Positions 8,881 through 18,716 of a DNA stretch of 64,000 nt are shown in pieces (position 1 is the first letter of the stretch; each line of letters starts with the position of its first letter). The notes under the pieces are model-generated. The model was given only the letters and a program-made list of their open reading frames with translations, ran no database searches and was not told the origin of the DNA. Both the position numbers and the translations under genes were made by a program. This stretch comes from Leptospira congkakensis (GTDB taxonomy: Bacteria > Spirochaetota > Leptospiria > Leptospirales > Leptospiraceae): positions 682,001-746,000 of the forward strand of contig NZ_RQGQ01000004.1 of NCBI RefSeq assembly GCF_004770265.1. Direction: 5' to 3'.

Positions 8881-11800
8881 TTACCAGATAAAAAGACTCG
8901 GTTTGTTATTATTGGCAGCATTTTGTGTCACAACCAATATTTTCCCGTTAAATGGATTCAGAAGTGTCGCAGGCATATTTCCCGAATTGGTTCCTTGTCC
9001 AGAAGAAATATCCGTATGAGTGCAACTACTCCCATCCAAGTTACATCGGAAGAGACCGAGTTTCCCGTTATTGGCGCCATTGGCAGTGACCGTTATCAAT
9101 TTAGCATTCACGGTATCAATGATCGCACTAGAAGCATTCCCCGAGTTAAGTCCTTGCCCTGCGGAAATATCAGTATGGCTACAGTTAGTTCCATCTAAAT
9201 CACAACGGAACATTCCAAGTTTCGAATTGTTGGAACCATTACAGGTCGTTACAACAAACTTCCTATTTATCGAATCAACAACTATAGATGGATAGGTTCC
9301 AGAACTTGCACCTTGGCCTGCAGTGATATCAATAAAAACACAGCTACTCCCATCCAAATTACAGCGAAAGAAACCTGGCCTGCCACTACCACCCGCACCA
9401 CCAACACTCCAATTGTTTGTTACAAACAAAAGTTTAGAATGAATCGGATCAATGACAACACTTGGTGATTGGCCAGAATTTGTTGGCTGTCCTGCGGAGA
9501 TATTTGTATACGTACAATTTGTTCCATCTAAATCACAACGAAAGAGTGCGGATTTTCCTACATAATTTGTTACTACCAAGAGCTTTTTATTTGTATAGTC
9601 TAACACAGGAAAGGGAGAACTTTGAACTCCCGTTTGTCCTGCCGATATATCGCTATGGGTACAACTTGTTCCATCCAGATTACAACGAAATAAACTCAAA
9701 CGACCATTATTTAATGCAGCAACCAATAGTTTTGAATGAATTCGATCTATAACGATTCTGGCGGAAGTTCCAGAACTGGATCCTTGCCCTGCTGAAATGT
9801 CAATATGATTACAATTAGAACCATCCAAATCACAACGATACAAACTAGGTTTGTTACTGTTGGTTCCATTTTGACTAACAGCTAACAGTTTCTGATTCAC
9901 TGGATCAATCACTGCTGAGGCTTGGTATGGGACGGCATTTGTGCCTTGGCCTGCAGAAATATCAAAATGAGATCCAAGTGTACTTGTTCCTGGAGCAGCA
10001 TTCAAGACCATCGTCCCGGCTTCCATTAACGAAACGGCACTGGACCCTGCTGAACTACTAGCCACCACTCTAAAATAATAAAAGGAGCCGTTACTCAAAC
10101 CAGTAACAGTAGCATTGGGATTTGTCACTGGCCCAAAACTACTGGAAGATGTAGTCACTCCAGGACTTGTTCCATAGTACACTGTGTACGAAGTGGCTCC
10201 AGAAACAGGCCACCACTGGACAACGGCGGAACTTCCTCCAGCTTGGGCTTCCACAAAATTGGGAGCATCAGGTGGACCAATATAAAAACTTTGGCTAGCT
10301 GCTGTGCTTAGATTTCCAGCCAAATCGCGACCGAGGTATTTTACTTCTTGGTTTCCATTGGAAAGTGCAACTGCGGAAGAATAAACGGTTCCATTGGTAA
10401 CAGCACCACTTCCATCAAATGTAGGTTCAGTCCCATTCAATGTATAAATGATTTTATCACAACCAAGGCCACCCGTATCAGCACAACTGAGTTGGAGTTG
10501 TGTTCCTGAGGGAAAAGGGCCAACCCCAGAAGGGGAAGCCATTGATACAACAGGAGCTACAGTATCTTTCTCTGTAGAACGAGTTGTAGATCCAAAACTT
10601 CCCACCATGTTCGCAACACAGATACGAATCGTATTGTTTCCTTCCACAAATTGTGAGTTTGCAATCGTCGTTGTGATGTTGGTTGCAAGAGCAGCATTTC
10701 CAGTGACATTGGCATTACTTCCTGTATTGGTAAGAGCGGTTCCATTCGAACAACTGGAACCACCCATACGAAATTGGTAAGATCCAACCTTGGAACTTTG
10801 CCAACTGATTGTTACATTAGATGTTCCATTAATTGCAGCCGTATGTGAATTGATGGTAATCGTAGCCACTTGTGTATCCACTGTATAATTTTGAGAATTG
10901 ACATTCGAAACATTTCCGGCTTTGTCTCTAGCAATAAACTTTGTATAGGTGACTGCTGCATCGCTCATTGCGATAGCAGAAGTATATAAACTTCCACTGA
11001 TTACATTTCCAGTATTTCCTTGGATATCTGGATTTGAGGGACTTGAACCAACCTGTACCGCATAAACAATTTGTTCACAGCCAGTACCACCTGTATCCGA
11101 ACAAGAAAGAGAAACGGAAGTAGCATCTCCATAACTTCCGGCACCGGGAAGTGCAGTCACCACTGGTGCTGTATCATCTCTTGTGAGAGTGAGAGAAACA
11201 AATCCTGTCAGTCCATTAGAACCAGTGACACAAATACGATAGGTTTTAGTTCCTTCCCCTGTGAAGTGAGTATGAGAACGAACAAATCCTTGGTCTACGT
11301 TTGCAGTGGCCGATCCTGTAGTAGCGATGGTACCTGATTCGCAAGAGCTCCCTTCTCTAACGGTAAAAGATCCTGATCGATCAGACCTCCAAGTAGCAGT
11401 AGAACTTCCAATGGCACCGGAAGAAGAACTAATTGCTTGTGAAGATTGACTTACAATCGAAAGTGCTGGGATTTTTGTATCAATCGTATAAACAATGTTT
11501 AATGTTGAGGATATATTTCCCGCCAGGTCACGACAAAAAGCTTGGAGGGTATGAGTTCCTTCTGTCGAAAGAGAAATAGATTTAGAGGATGTCGTAAGAA
11601 CAATTCCGGTTTTTGGGAAAAAAGCAGGAGTGGATCCATCCAAAGTATAAACAATAGAACCAGGTGCTTTGTTGTCAGTACAAGTAAGTGTTGTAGTTTG
11701 ACTTGTAGAATAATTTCCAGCTAACAAAGAACTTGTGATTGTGGGTGGAGTTGTATCACTCAAGATAGCAACGATGGTTGTATCGTTCGGAGTTCCATCT

Positions 11801-12246
11801 CCATCGGTATCAAAACCTAATGGATTGCCGTTTGCATCCAAAATGATTACAACCGGATTTCCTGATCCACCAGGTGCTGTGGTTAAAAAACCAGGAGGAT
11901 TTGGACTAATATAATAATCAGGAATTCCATCTCCATTGGTATCGACTGCATCGGGAATCCCATCTCCGTTTGTATCAATCAAAACTAAATTAGGAATGGT
12001 TCCTCCCGTAAGATTGATTGAATCAGAAATACCATCTCCATCAGTATCAATAAGTGTTCCATCGGGGATCCCATCACCTGACAGGTCAATGGTGGTTCCT
12101 GGACTTAGGTTTTGTGAAGAAGGAGGAGAACCACCAACAAGGCCTAATAAAAAGGCAAAAATGCCAGGTTCTGTTTGTGATTGGTTGTTTGTAGGAATTA
12201 ATACACAGTTTGTTATGAAGAATATTAATACTAATAGTTGTTTCAT
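8881..12246 (-). CDS. Large repeat lipoprotein: calcium-type repeats, chitobiase-like domains, FN3, C-terminal seven-unit propeller
   Basis: A surface-type protein of about 1,121 residues. The ATG at 12246 gives a signal MKQLLVLIFFITNC with a lipobox Cys; an ATG four codons earlier is also possible. In order: thrombospondin-type-3-like Asp-rich repeats (DTDGDGISD, DTNGDGIPD; about residues 60-170), three chitobiase-C-terminal-like domains alternating with Ig-like domains (each with SCxD and a YTLDG or YTLNG strand; about 175-670), one fibronectin III domain (about 675-760), and seven repeats of about 50 residues starting DISAGQ. Six of these carry RCxLDGxxC, a likely disulphide per unit. Seven units suggest a closed seven-bladed propeller. 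Role unknown; adhesion or surface display is plausible. Confidence 0.8.
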   Translation of the reverse strand: MKQLLVLIFFITNCVLIPTNNQSQTEPGIFAFLLGLVGGSPPSSQNLSPGTTIDLSGDGIPDGTLIDTDGDGISDSINLTGGTIPNLVLIDTNGDGIPDAVDTNGDGIPDYYISPNPPGFLTTAPGGSGNPVVIILDANGNPLGFDTDGDGTPNDTTIVAILSDTTPPTITSSLLAGNYSTSQTTTLTCTDNKAPGSIVYTLDGSTPAFFPKTGIVLTTSSKSISLSTEGTHTLQAFCRDLAGNISSTLNIVYTIDTKIPALSIVSQSSQAISSSSGAIGSSTATWRSDRSGSFTVREGSSCESGTIATTGSATANVDQGFVRSHTHFTGEGTKTYRICVTGSNGLTGFVSLTLTRDDTAPVVTALPGAGSYGDATSVSLSCSDTGGTGCEQIVYAVQVGSSPSNPDIQGNTGNVISGSLYTSAIAMSDAAVTYTKFIARDKAGNVSNVNSQNYTVDTQVATITINSHTAAINGTSNVTISWQSSKVGSYQFRMGGSSCSNGTALTNTGSNANVTGNAALATNITTTIANSQFVEGNNTIRICVANMVGSFGSTTRSTEKDTVAPVVSMASPSGVGPFPSGTQLQLSCADTGGLGCDKIIYTLNGTEPTFDGSGAVTNGTVYSSAVALSNGNQEVKYLGRDLAGNLSTAASQSFYIGPPDAPNFVEAQAGGSSAVVQWWPVSGATSYTVYYGTSPGVTTSSSSFGPVTNPNATVTGLSNGSFYYFRVVASSSAGSSAVSLMEAGTMVLNAAPGTSTLGSHFDISAGQGTNAVPYQASAVIDPVNQKLLAVSQNGTNSNKPSLYRCDLDGSNCNHIDISAGQGSSSGTSARIVIDRIHSKLLVAALNNGRLSLFRCNLDGTSCTHSDISAGQTGVQSSPFPVLDYTNKKLLVVTNYVGKSALFRCDLDGTNCTYTNISAGQPTNSGQSPSVVIDPIHSKLLFVTNNWSVGGAGGSGRPGFFRCNLDGSSCVFIDITAGQGASSGTYPSIVVDSINRKFVVTTCNGSNNSKLGMFRCDLDGTNCSHTDISAGQGLNSGNASSAIIDTVNAKLITVTANGANNGKLGLFRCNLDGSSCTHTDISSGQGTNSGNMPATLLNPFNGKILVVTQNAANNNKPSLFIW

Positions 12247-12371
12247 TCGATTTCGCATAGATATAGAAGATTTTCCAAATCAATTTATTTTATATTTAAG
12301 GAATCTAATAAAAAAGATATCTCGTCTGCATAACGAATAATCAAGGGCTGATAGAAAAAATAAAAATTTAC

Positions 12372-12413
12372 CGTTAAAAACGTTCTAAAAATGCGTTTGC
12401 ACCGTTTTTAACG
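12372..12413. repeat. 11-bp inverted repeat upstream of the large lipoprotein gene
   Basis: CGTTAAAAACG at 12372-12382 and CGTTTTTAACG at 12403-12413 are perfect complements with a 20-base loop. It lies about 125 bases upstream of the lipoprotein start, so an operator or a weak hairpin are both possible. Confidence 0.45.
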
Positions 12414-12483
12414 TTTTGGGTGATAAAAGCCTTTGAAGGGAGATACGTTAGAAAGGAAATTTTTTGTTAGTAGCGGTTCCATT

Positions 12484-12615
12484 CTAAAGATTCACCACCA
12501 TTTGATCCATTGGAAACGGGTAGGCAATTTGCTTTCGATCAGCAGCAACCTCCGCTAACCCCAGGAACCTAAACTCCGGAATCCTAAGGAGAAGTTCCCT
12601 GACTGAATCCAAGAT
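12484..12615 (-). pseudogene. Possible gene remnant (44-codon frame without start)
   Basis: Reading minus strand from 12615 down to a stop at 12484 gives a protein-like 43-residue peptide containing RIPEFRFLGLAEVAADRKQ and ending PFPMDQMVVNL, with no ATG at its beginning and a stop immediately upstream. The residue composition looks coding, so it may be the tail of a decayed gene. No family is recognised and chance is not excluded. Confidence 0.25.
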
Positions 12616-12666
12616 TTACAATCGTATGAGTAGGTTTTTCCAGTTTGTTTTTTTAAGTTTTAAAAC

Positions 12667-15378
12667 TTATAACCATTTCAAAAGAATCTGTTTTAAATTT
12701 TCTTTTTGGACAGGTTTACTGATATAATCATTCATTCCAATACTCAAACATTTCTCTTTTTCACCAGCAATGATCCCCGCAGTCACTGCAATGATGGGTA
12801 GTTCTTTCCCAATCTTTAGTTTTCTAATTTCTTTAGTGGCATCATATCCGTTCATAATAGGCATTTGAATGTCCATCAAAATCAAAGAAGGTGGATCTGC
12901 TTGGAATACCTGGATTGCTTCTTCTCCATTTTGAGCTTCTAGGATTTTCGCTTCTGGTAAGATCCGTTTGATAAAATTTTTCATAAGCCCAAGATTGACT
13001 GCATTGTCTTCTACAACCAAAATTTTAAAAGATTCGCTAACCTTGGAACGATGGAGATGACCTTCTTCTTGTGATTTTGTTTCTGATTCAGAAGGATTCA
13101 ATTCAGGATCAAATTCAGGAATTCTTAATTGGATATCAAAATAAAACTCACTTCCTTGATTCAATTCACTTTTTAACTGTAAATTTGACTTCATAAGAGT
13201 AAGAAGTTGTTTACAAATAGCAAGACCAAGCCCCGTACCACCAAACTTTCGTGTGGTGGAAAAATCTTCCTGAGTAAAGGAATCAAAAATCTTTTCTTGG
13301 CTAACTTTTGCAATGCCAATCCCAGTATCTTTGATTGTGATTCGTAAGTTTACTTTATGAGGATCCTGTAAATCCAATCGTTTCACATTACACTCAACAA
13401 ATCCTGATTCCGTAAATTTGATTGCATTCCCAATTAAATTTAAAATCACCTGTCTTAAACGATTGGAATCAAACATCAGTAGCGGAGGAATATTTTCTTC
13501 AACATGAAAATGAATGTCCAAACCCTTGATAATGGCTTGGATATTCATAATTTTGATTGCTTCCAAAACCAATTTTTTTAAGTCATTCGGTTCTTCAGCT
13601 AATTGTAATTTTCCAGCTTCAGCTTTGGAAAAATCCAAAATATCATTTACGATATTCAAAAGCGCATGGGCCGACTGTTTTACGATTTGTGCGTATTCAT
13701 TATAAGAAGAATTTTCTAATGTCTCTGCAAGTAAGTCAGAGTAGCCAATGATTCCATTTAGTGGAGTCCGAATCTCATGGCTCATATTCGCTAAAAATTC
13801 TGACTTTGCACTGTATGCTTTTTCAGCAAATTCTTTGGCATATTTTAATTCTAATTTTGTTTCATAGGCTTCTGTAATATCCCGAGTAAACATTAAAATT
13901 CCGCCAATACCACCACCTAACTGTTTCCAAGGTCTAATTTCCCATTGTAACACTTGGTCTTTTTCCCAACCAGGTGGGCGCCAAACATCTTCGTCTTTTT
14001 TTAAAACTTCTCCACGTAATCCTCGTGAATGAATTTCTTTCCATACGGGACCAATATTGGGAAAAATATCATAATGACTTTTCCCAATGATTTCTTCTTT
14101 GGAAAGTGGAATTTTATAGTCTTCAATCCAACGTTGACTAAGAGCCACATACCTCATCTCTTGGTCTAACATGGCAACGGCGGCTGGGGCATGTTCCACA
14201 AAAGACCATAAAATGGCCGTTTGTGCAGCAAGTGCCATTTCCCATTTTTTCAGTTCATTGATATCTTGAATGGTTCCGTAAATCTTTACGATTTTTCCAT
14301 TTTCATACTCGGCTCGCCCAATCGTTCTAACCCAAGTTTGGTTTCCTTTGGCAGTCACCATCTCCAATTCTAAATTGTATTCTTTACCTTCTTTTAATAA
14401 TAAATCCACTGCATTGGAGATCCTCTTTTGACTCTCTTCCGAAGGATAAAAACTAATCCCAGCACTGACACTCGGGATATAATCATCTTCTACTTCATGA
14501 ATTCTTTTTGTTACATTGGTCCAGTTTGCTTTATTGGTTTTTAAATCTAAGTCCCAACCACCAATTTTAGCAAGGCCAGCCACTTGGTCTAGAAGTCTGG
14601 ATAAATTTTGTAGTTCAATCTCTGCTTGTAAGGATTCAGTAATATCTAAAATTTGAGAAAGATAATAAATTGGATTTCCCAAATGATCTCTGATGATGGA
14701 CTTACTCAGAACTGCCCAAATCAAACTTCCATCTTTTGCGATATAACGTTTTTTAATTTGAAAACTTTGGATAGAACCCCGATTTAGTTTTTCCAAAAAA
14801 GAAAGTTCAATTTTCAAATCCTCTGGATGAGTGATGTCCGAGATCGATTTTGTTTTTAATTCCTCTGCCGAATATCCAAGCCACTGACAAAAGATGGGAT
14901 TCACTTCGATCACTTCACCATGAGGATTTTCGATTTCCATTCCAATGCTTGAACTTCGAAATGAAGAGGAAAACAAATCTCTGGAGAGTTCAGTGGATTG
15001 TAAAATATGAGGATTTGTATTGTTTGGTAACTCCATACTGGAATCCAAAACAATGAGTACAAACTGTTTTCCAGAGTCTGTGAATTCCTTAAGATACATT
15101 CGAAATGGAAATCCAGCGCTATTACTTGGATCAAAACAAATTCGACCCAGGATGGAATCTTTGGAACCAAGGGTTGTTTCCAAACGAACCCCAGAACTCG
15201 TAAGAATACATTCTGCTGGAAAGGACTGTCCATTGGACATCCCCATGGACTTGGAAGCAACGGGACTTGGGTAAACAATCCCGATTGTTGTATCCCAAAC
15301 CAAAAAGCCATGTAAACCGTATTCCAATACAATTTCAGATAACTCTTGTTTGCCTGCAATCAATGTAATCGGATTCAT
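12667..15378 (-). CDS. Cytosolic PAS-containing hybrid sensor histidine kinase
   Basis: A 903-residue soluble hybrid kinase. In order: an N-terminal region of unclear fold (1-130), PAS/PAC (about 140-250), PAS/PAC (about 265-380), a third PAS of the PAS_4 type (about 390-505), HisKA with SEFLANMSHEIRTPLNG (phosphorylated His at about 534), HATPase_c with N box NLIGNAIKFTE, G1 DTGIGIA and G2 GGTGLGLAI, and a receiver domain with acceptor Asp at about 836 (LILMDIQMP) and conserved KP. No transmembrane helix is visible, so it should sense a cytosolic or diffusible signal. The lack of an adjacent response regulator means the output partner is elsewhere. It follows the DUF3365 lipoprotein and the membrane kinase on the same strand. 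Confidence 0.93.
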   Translation of the reverse strand: MNPITLIAGKQELSEIVLEYGLHGFLVWDTTIGIVYPSPVASKSMGMSNGQSFPAECILTSSGVRLETTLGSKDSILGRICFDPSNSAGFPFRMYLKEFTDSGKQFVLIVLDSSMELPNNTNPHILQSTELSRDLFSSSFRSSSIGMEIENPHGEVIEVNPIFCQWLGYSAEELKTKSISDITHPEDLKIELSFLEKLNRGSIQSFQIKKRYIAKDGSLIWAVLSKSIIRDHLGNPIYYLSQILDITESLQAEIELQNLSRLLDQVAGLAKIGGWDLDLKTNKANWTNVTKRIHEVEDDYIPSVSAGISFYPSEESQKRISNAVDLLLKEGKEYNLELEMVTAKGNQTWVRTIGRAEYENGKIVKIYGTIQDINELKKWEMALAAQTAILWSFVEHAPAAVAMLDQEMRYVALSQRWIEDYKIPLSKEEIIGKSHYDIFPNIGPVWKEIHSRGLRGEVLKKDEDVWRPPGWEKDQVLQWEIRPWKQLGGGIGGILMFTRDITEAYETKLELKYAKEFAEKAYSAKSEFLANMSHEIRTPLNGIIGYSDLLAETLENSSYNEYAQIVKQSAHALLNIVNDILDFSKAEAGKLQLAEEPNDLKKLVLEAIKIMNIQAIIKGLDIHFHVEENIPPLLMFDSNRLRQVILNLIGNAIKFTESGFVECNVKRLDLQDPHKVNLRITIKDTGIGIAKVSQEKIFDSFTQEDFSTTRKFGGTGLGLAICKQLLTLMKSNLQLKSELNQGSEFYFDIQLRIPEFDPELNPSESETKSQEEGHLHRSKVSESFKILVVEDNAVNLGLMKNFIKRILPEAKILEAQNGEEAIQVFQADPPSLILMDIQMPIMNGYDATKEIRKLKIGKELPIIAVTAGIIAGEKEKCLSIGMNDYISKPVQKENLKQILLKWL

Positions 15379-15398
15379 TTTTGTATTGGTTCGGAGAT

Positions 15399-15965
15399 TT
15401 ATTTAGTAAATTTCACCGAAAACAGTCCCCTGAGTTCCCCAACTTGGTAACCAATGGCTTTGTCATTTGGATATTCTCTATTGAGAATTTGTTTTGTCTC
15501 TTTTTGGATCTCATTCGAATTTCCATGACACTGCAGACAAAAACCCATTACGGGAATTGGGACGTATACAGTCACTGATTCATCCGACGTGACAGTTTTG
15601 TTGGGAAATACACCTTCACTCGTTTTTAATTTTTCTATTTCTAAAAAAATCTTTTCCTCTTCAACAGAAAGAAGATTCGAATGATTCCTGGGTTTGTTTG
15701 TAATTCGTCGTAGTGTGACTTCATGTTTTTGGCCCAACCGATTCGTAAAACCAATGGCATTCAGCTTACAAAATGGAATGGCTTGTTTGGTTCCGCCTTC
15801 ACGCAGTGCCAAATTCAATTTTTGTACCAAATTTGTTTTAGCTTCATTCGTAATAGCGATTGCCGCCGCTTCATGATCCAGTTTTTTCGTTTGGCAATTG
15901 TAACCGAAAACTAAAATGACAATCCATAAGATGTATTTTTGAAAAAAAGATTTTATCGTTACCAT
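15399..15965 (-). CDS. DUF3365 haem-binding lipoprotein
   Basis: A 188-residue exported protein with a signal and lipobox near the NC pair at about residues 23-24 (VFGYNC). The rest is a DUF3365 domain, a family of PAS-like haem-binding sensor modules. It includes the internal FCKLNAIGFTNR segment, the RRITNKPRN segment, and one c-type haem motif CLQCH (MGFCLQCHGN), then a typical YPNDKAIGYQVGELRGLFSV ending. The domain usually occurs fused to histidine kinases or diguanylate cyclases; here it is a separate lipoprotein between two kinase genes on the same strand, so it may supply a redox or gas signal to one of them. Confidence 0.85.
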   Translation of the reverse strand: MVTIKSFFQKYILWIVILVFGYNCQTKKLDHEAAAIAITNEAKTNLVQKLNLALREGGTKQAIPFCKLNAIGFTNRLGQKHEVTLRRITNKPRNHSNLLSVEEEKIFLEIEKLKTSEGVFPNKTVTSDESVTVYVPIPVMGFCLQCHGNSNEIQKETKQILNREYPNDKAIGYQVGELRGLFSVKFTK

Positions 15966-15992
15966 ATCGAATAGAATTTTAATCGATGTTTT

Positions 15993-17594
15993 TCATTCTG
16001 CAACTGGTAAAATCACGGAGAAAATTGTTTTTCCGGGATGAGATTCGAAATGCATCTTTCCATTTTGATTTTTGATGATTTCATTTGAAATATAAAGTCC
16101 AAGCCCAATCCCCTCTCCTTTTTCCTTTGTTGTAAAAAATGGCTGGAAAATTTGGTTTTGTAATGCATCAGGAATTCCCGAACCATTATCAGCAATGGAC
16201 ACTTCCACTTCTCTTTCATTTAGCAAATGTATCTTAATTTTGATTTCCCCTGAATTGGCAGTAGTGGATTGGATGGCATTAAAAAGTAAATGCGACCATA
16301 CAAGTTTGATCGCTGGTTCACAAACAAAAACCTCTAATTGCTCATCAATTTCTGTAATCAAACTGCGACTCATCTCCCAGTATTGGTTATAAAGAAATAA
16401 TATATCACGAAGCCCATCGCCAACAAAAACCTTGGATTTATCTTGTTCAAAAAATGGTAACGAAAATTGACGAAAGGTAGAAATTACTTTTTCGGTTCTA
16501 TTGATCGCATTAGAAACCAATAAATTTGCTTTTTCCATAGTTTTAAATTTGAGCCATAGATATACAAAGTCCCAATCTTTAACATTGTCTTTTGTGAATC
16601 CTTCAAAACTTTTATGATCCACTCCTATATCAATACATCTATCAGCTAAAAAATTAAGATCTCCTTTTGGCAAAAATGAAAAAAAATTCATAATCAAATC
16701 ATAATCTTCTCGTTTTTCCTGTCTTGAGCGATGTTTCCAAAGAATCTGTTTTTCTTTTTCAATCCAAAGTGGTTCCTTTCTTTTTAAAAAAGACAATTCT
16801 TCTTCAAAAAGAAATTCATTCATAGATTTGATTCCGGCAAGTGGATTATTGATTTCATGTGCAACATTAGAAGCTAAAGTTCCAAGTGTCACCAATCGAT
16901 CATTTTTTAATAATGTTGTTTCTATTTTATTTAACTCTTCCACCAGAGATTTATTATTATTTTCTAATATATCCAATAAAAAAGATACCAATCGAACAAT
17001 ACAAATAGTAATACCTAAAAGCAAAATGACTTTTAAAATTTCCAAAGGTAATACAATTCGATTCGGTGTTTGAGGAACCAGTCGATACCCCGCAAAAAAT
17101 TCAGCACCATTAAGAGTTGCAACAACAAGTCCACCGATATAACCAACAACCACAACCATTCCCATGATAGCGGAAAATTTCCGATGCAGAAAAAAACCAA
17201 TGTAAAGTTGGTATAAAAAGAAAATTGAGAAAAAAATAGCGTTTTGTATGGGTGTAGCAACTAACTCTTTTGGATGATTTAAAATAGATAAATAAAATCC
17301 AAAGAGAATGATTAAAAAATCCAAAACCAAAAAACCCATCACAGAAAGATTTCCTAAATCAGAAACCAGTTTGTTTTGGATTTTATATTTAGCAAAAAAG
17401 GAAGAACATAAAAAATAAAACCCAACAAAACAAGCGACCCAAAATGGCGGTTTTCCAAAATTCAAAAAGGAAGCAATCACCCCAATCCAACCAATCACCA
17501 TCCGAATGGATACAAGAATCAAAAGTCCTTTGGACTTCATCTGATTCGAAAATTGTAAAAGGAGTGCGGCGGATGTAACCATAATAAAGGTCAA
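15993..17594 (-). CDS. Membrane sensor histidine kinase
   Basis: A 533-residue kinase. Residues 1-210 hold about six to seven predicted transmembrane helices with no clear extracytoplasmic domain. The HisKA motif NVAHEINNPL gives the phosphorylated His at about residue 246, in the NtrB/ZraS-like subtype (HEINNP). Between it and the catalytic domain lies an unusually long insert, about residues 260-360. The HATPase_c domain shows N box LLFNAIQSTT, G1 DNGSGIP and G2 GEGIGLGLYI. No receiver domain and no response regulator gene adjoin it. The helical N-terminus may sense membrane or quinone state. Confidence 0.88.
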   Translation of the reverse strand: MTFIMVTSAALLLQFSNQMKSKGLLILVSIRMVIGWIGVIASFLNFGKPPFWVACFVGFYFLCSSFFAKYKIQNKLVSDLGNLSVMGFLVLDFLIILFGFYLSILNHPKELVATPIQNAIFFSIFFLYQLYIGFFLHRKFSAIMGMVVVVGYIGGLVVATLNGAEFFAGYRLVPQTPNRIVLPLEILKVILLLGITICIVRLVSFLLDILENNNKSLVEELNKIETTLLKNDRLVTLGTLASNVAHEINNPLAGIKSMNEFLFEEELSFLKRKEPLWIEKEKQILWKHRSRQEKREDYDLIMNFFSFLPKGDLNFLADRCIDIGVDHKSFEGFTKDNVKDWDFVYLWLKFKTMEKANLLVSNAINRTEKVISTFRQFSLPFFEQDKSKVFVGDGLRDILFLYNQYWEMSRSLITEIDEQLEVFVCEPAIKLVWSHLLFNAIQSTTANSGEIKIKIHLLNEREVEVSIADNGSGIPDALQNQIFQPFFTTKEKGEGIGLGLYISNEIIKNQNGKMHFESHPGKTIFSVILPVAE

Positions 17595-17693
17595 ATCACT
17601 AGATAGGATGTTTTGATAAAATCAAGCCAATTCTAAAAAGAGCCGTTTGACAGCACGAACCAATCTCAAAATCTTGACCTTGGTTCCCTCAAT

Positions 17694-18716
17694 ATGAAAC
17701 AAACAAAATTGGCAATCATTGGTGCTGGTGGTCTTACGGGAAAAGAACTGACAAAACTTCTTGCCCACCATCCAAATTTTGAACTCGTACATGTCACTTC
17801 CAACCAAGTGGACGGGAAACATATCCGCGAAGTATTCCCCGATCTCAGCCATTTGCCTGATTTAAAATTTCAAAAACATGATGCTCCTGTTCCCAAAGAG
17901 GCAGGGATTGTCCTTGCAACTCCCAATGAAGTTTCACTCGAAAAAGCTCCAATCTTTCTGAAAGAAGGAAGAAAAGTCATCGATCTATCAGGAACCTTTC
18001 GACTCCACAACAAGGCTAAATTCGAAACTGCTTACCAATTTTCCCATACAGAATTTGAAATGATGGACCAAGTTGTATTTGGACTGCCCGAACTTTTTAG
18101 AGAAAAATTAAAAAATACTAATTTTGTATCGAATCCAGGTTGTTATGCGACCTCTGCAATTTTACCAATTGCCCTTCTCGGAAATCTTAGAAAAGAAATC
18201 CAAGATCCGGTGATTGTCGATGCAAAATCTGGAGTCAGTGGCGCAGGTGGTAGAACCGAAGAAATCAAATTCGCTTATACCAATGTATATGAAAATTTCC
18301 GAGCTTATAAAATTCTTACTCACCAACACGAACCAGAAATGGAAGAGTATGGATTTGTAGGAACAGAAGAAAAAGAAATCCACTTCACTCCGCATTTACT
18401 TCCCATCTACCGAGGGATTCTAGCGACCATCTATGTTTCTTTCCCCAAAGGAATTAGTGCAGAACAGGTAAGAGAAAAATTCCAATCGGCCGCAGAGAAG
18501 GAACCTTTTGTTCGGTTGTATCAAACTCCGGAAGAAGTTGAAATCAGAAAGGTTCAAAACACAAACTATTTGGATCTTGGATTTCGAATCAAAGGAAATA
18601 CTTTGGTGATTGTTTCAGCATTAGACAACCTCGTTAAAGGGGCCGCTGGGCAAGCCTTACAAAATTTGAATTTGATGTATGGGTATCCGGAAACAGAAGG
18701 TCTTGTTGCCCTTTAA
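17694..18716 (+). CDS. argC: N-acetyl-gamma-glutamyl-phosphate reductase
   Basis: ArgC reduces N-acetylglutamyl phosphate to the semialdehyde with NADPH, the third step of arginine synthesis. The 340-residue length is normal. The N-terminus has the Rossmann AIIGAGGLTGKEL, the catalytic Cys is at about 150 within NPGCYATS, and the HQHEPEM and LPIYRGILATIYV segments are typical. No other arg gene is adjacent. The downstream phosphorylase-like gene overlaps its end. Confidence 0.95.
   Translation: MKQTKLAIIGAGGLTGKELTKLLAHHPNFELVHVTSNQVDGKHIREVFPDLSHLPDLKFQKHDAPVPKEAGIVLATPNEVSLEKAPIFLKEGRKVIDLSGTFRLHNKAKFETAYQFSHTEFEMMDQVVFGLPELFREKLKNTNFVSNPGCYATSAILPIALLGNLRKEIQDPVIVDAKSGVSGAGGRTEEIKFAYTNVYENFRAYKILTHQHEPEMEEYGFVGTEEKEIHFTPHLLPIYRGILATIYVSFPKGISAEQVREKFQSAAEKEPFVRLYQTPEEVEIRKVQNTNYLDLGFRIKGNTLVIVSALDNLVKGAAGQALQNLNLMYGYPETEGLVAL

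Larger units (their letters stand above)
12259..12666. other. Intergenic region, 408 bases
   Basis: It lies between the starts of the large lipoprotein and the end of the hybrid kinase, both on the minus strand. It contains an AT-rich leader, the inverted repeat at 12372-12413 and a short minus-strand frame at 12484-12615. The rest shows nothing recognisable. Confidence 0.5.

Noticed and set aside
8890..9990. CRISPR-like repeated DNA
   Set aside because: The repeats are in-frame and encode the propeller units; spacing is about 150 bases and there are no cas genes.
8923..11724. Several plus-strand frames of 60-110 codons
   Set aside because: They run antisense to the repetitive lipoprotein gene and mirror its composition, with no start signals.
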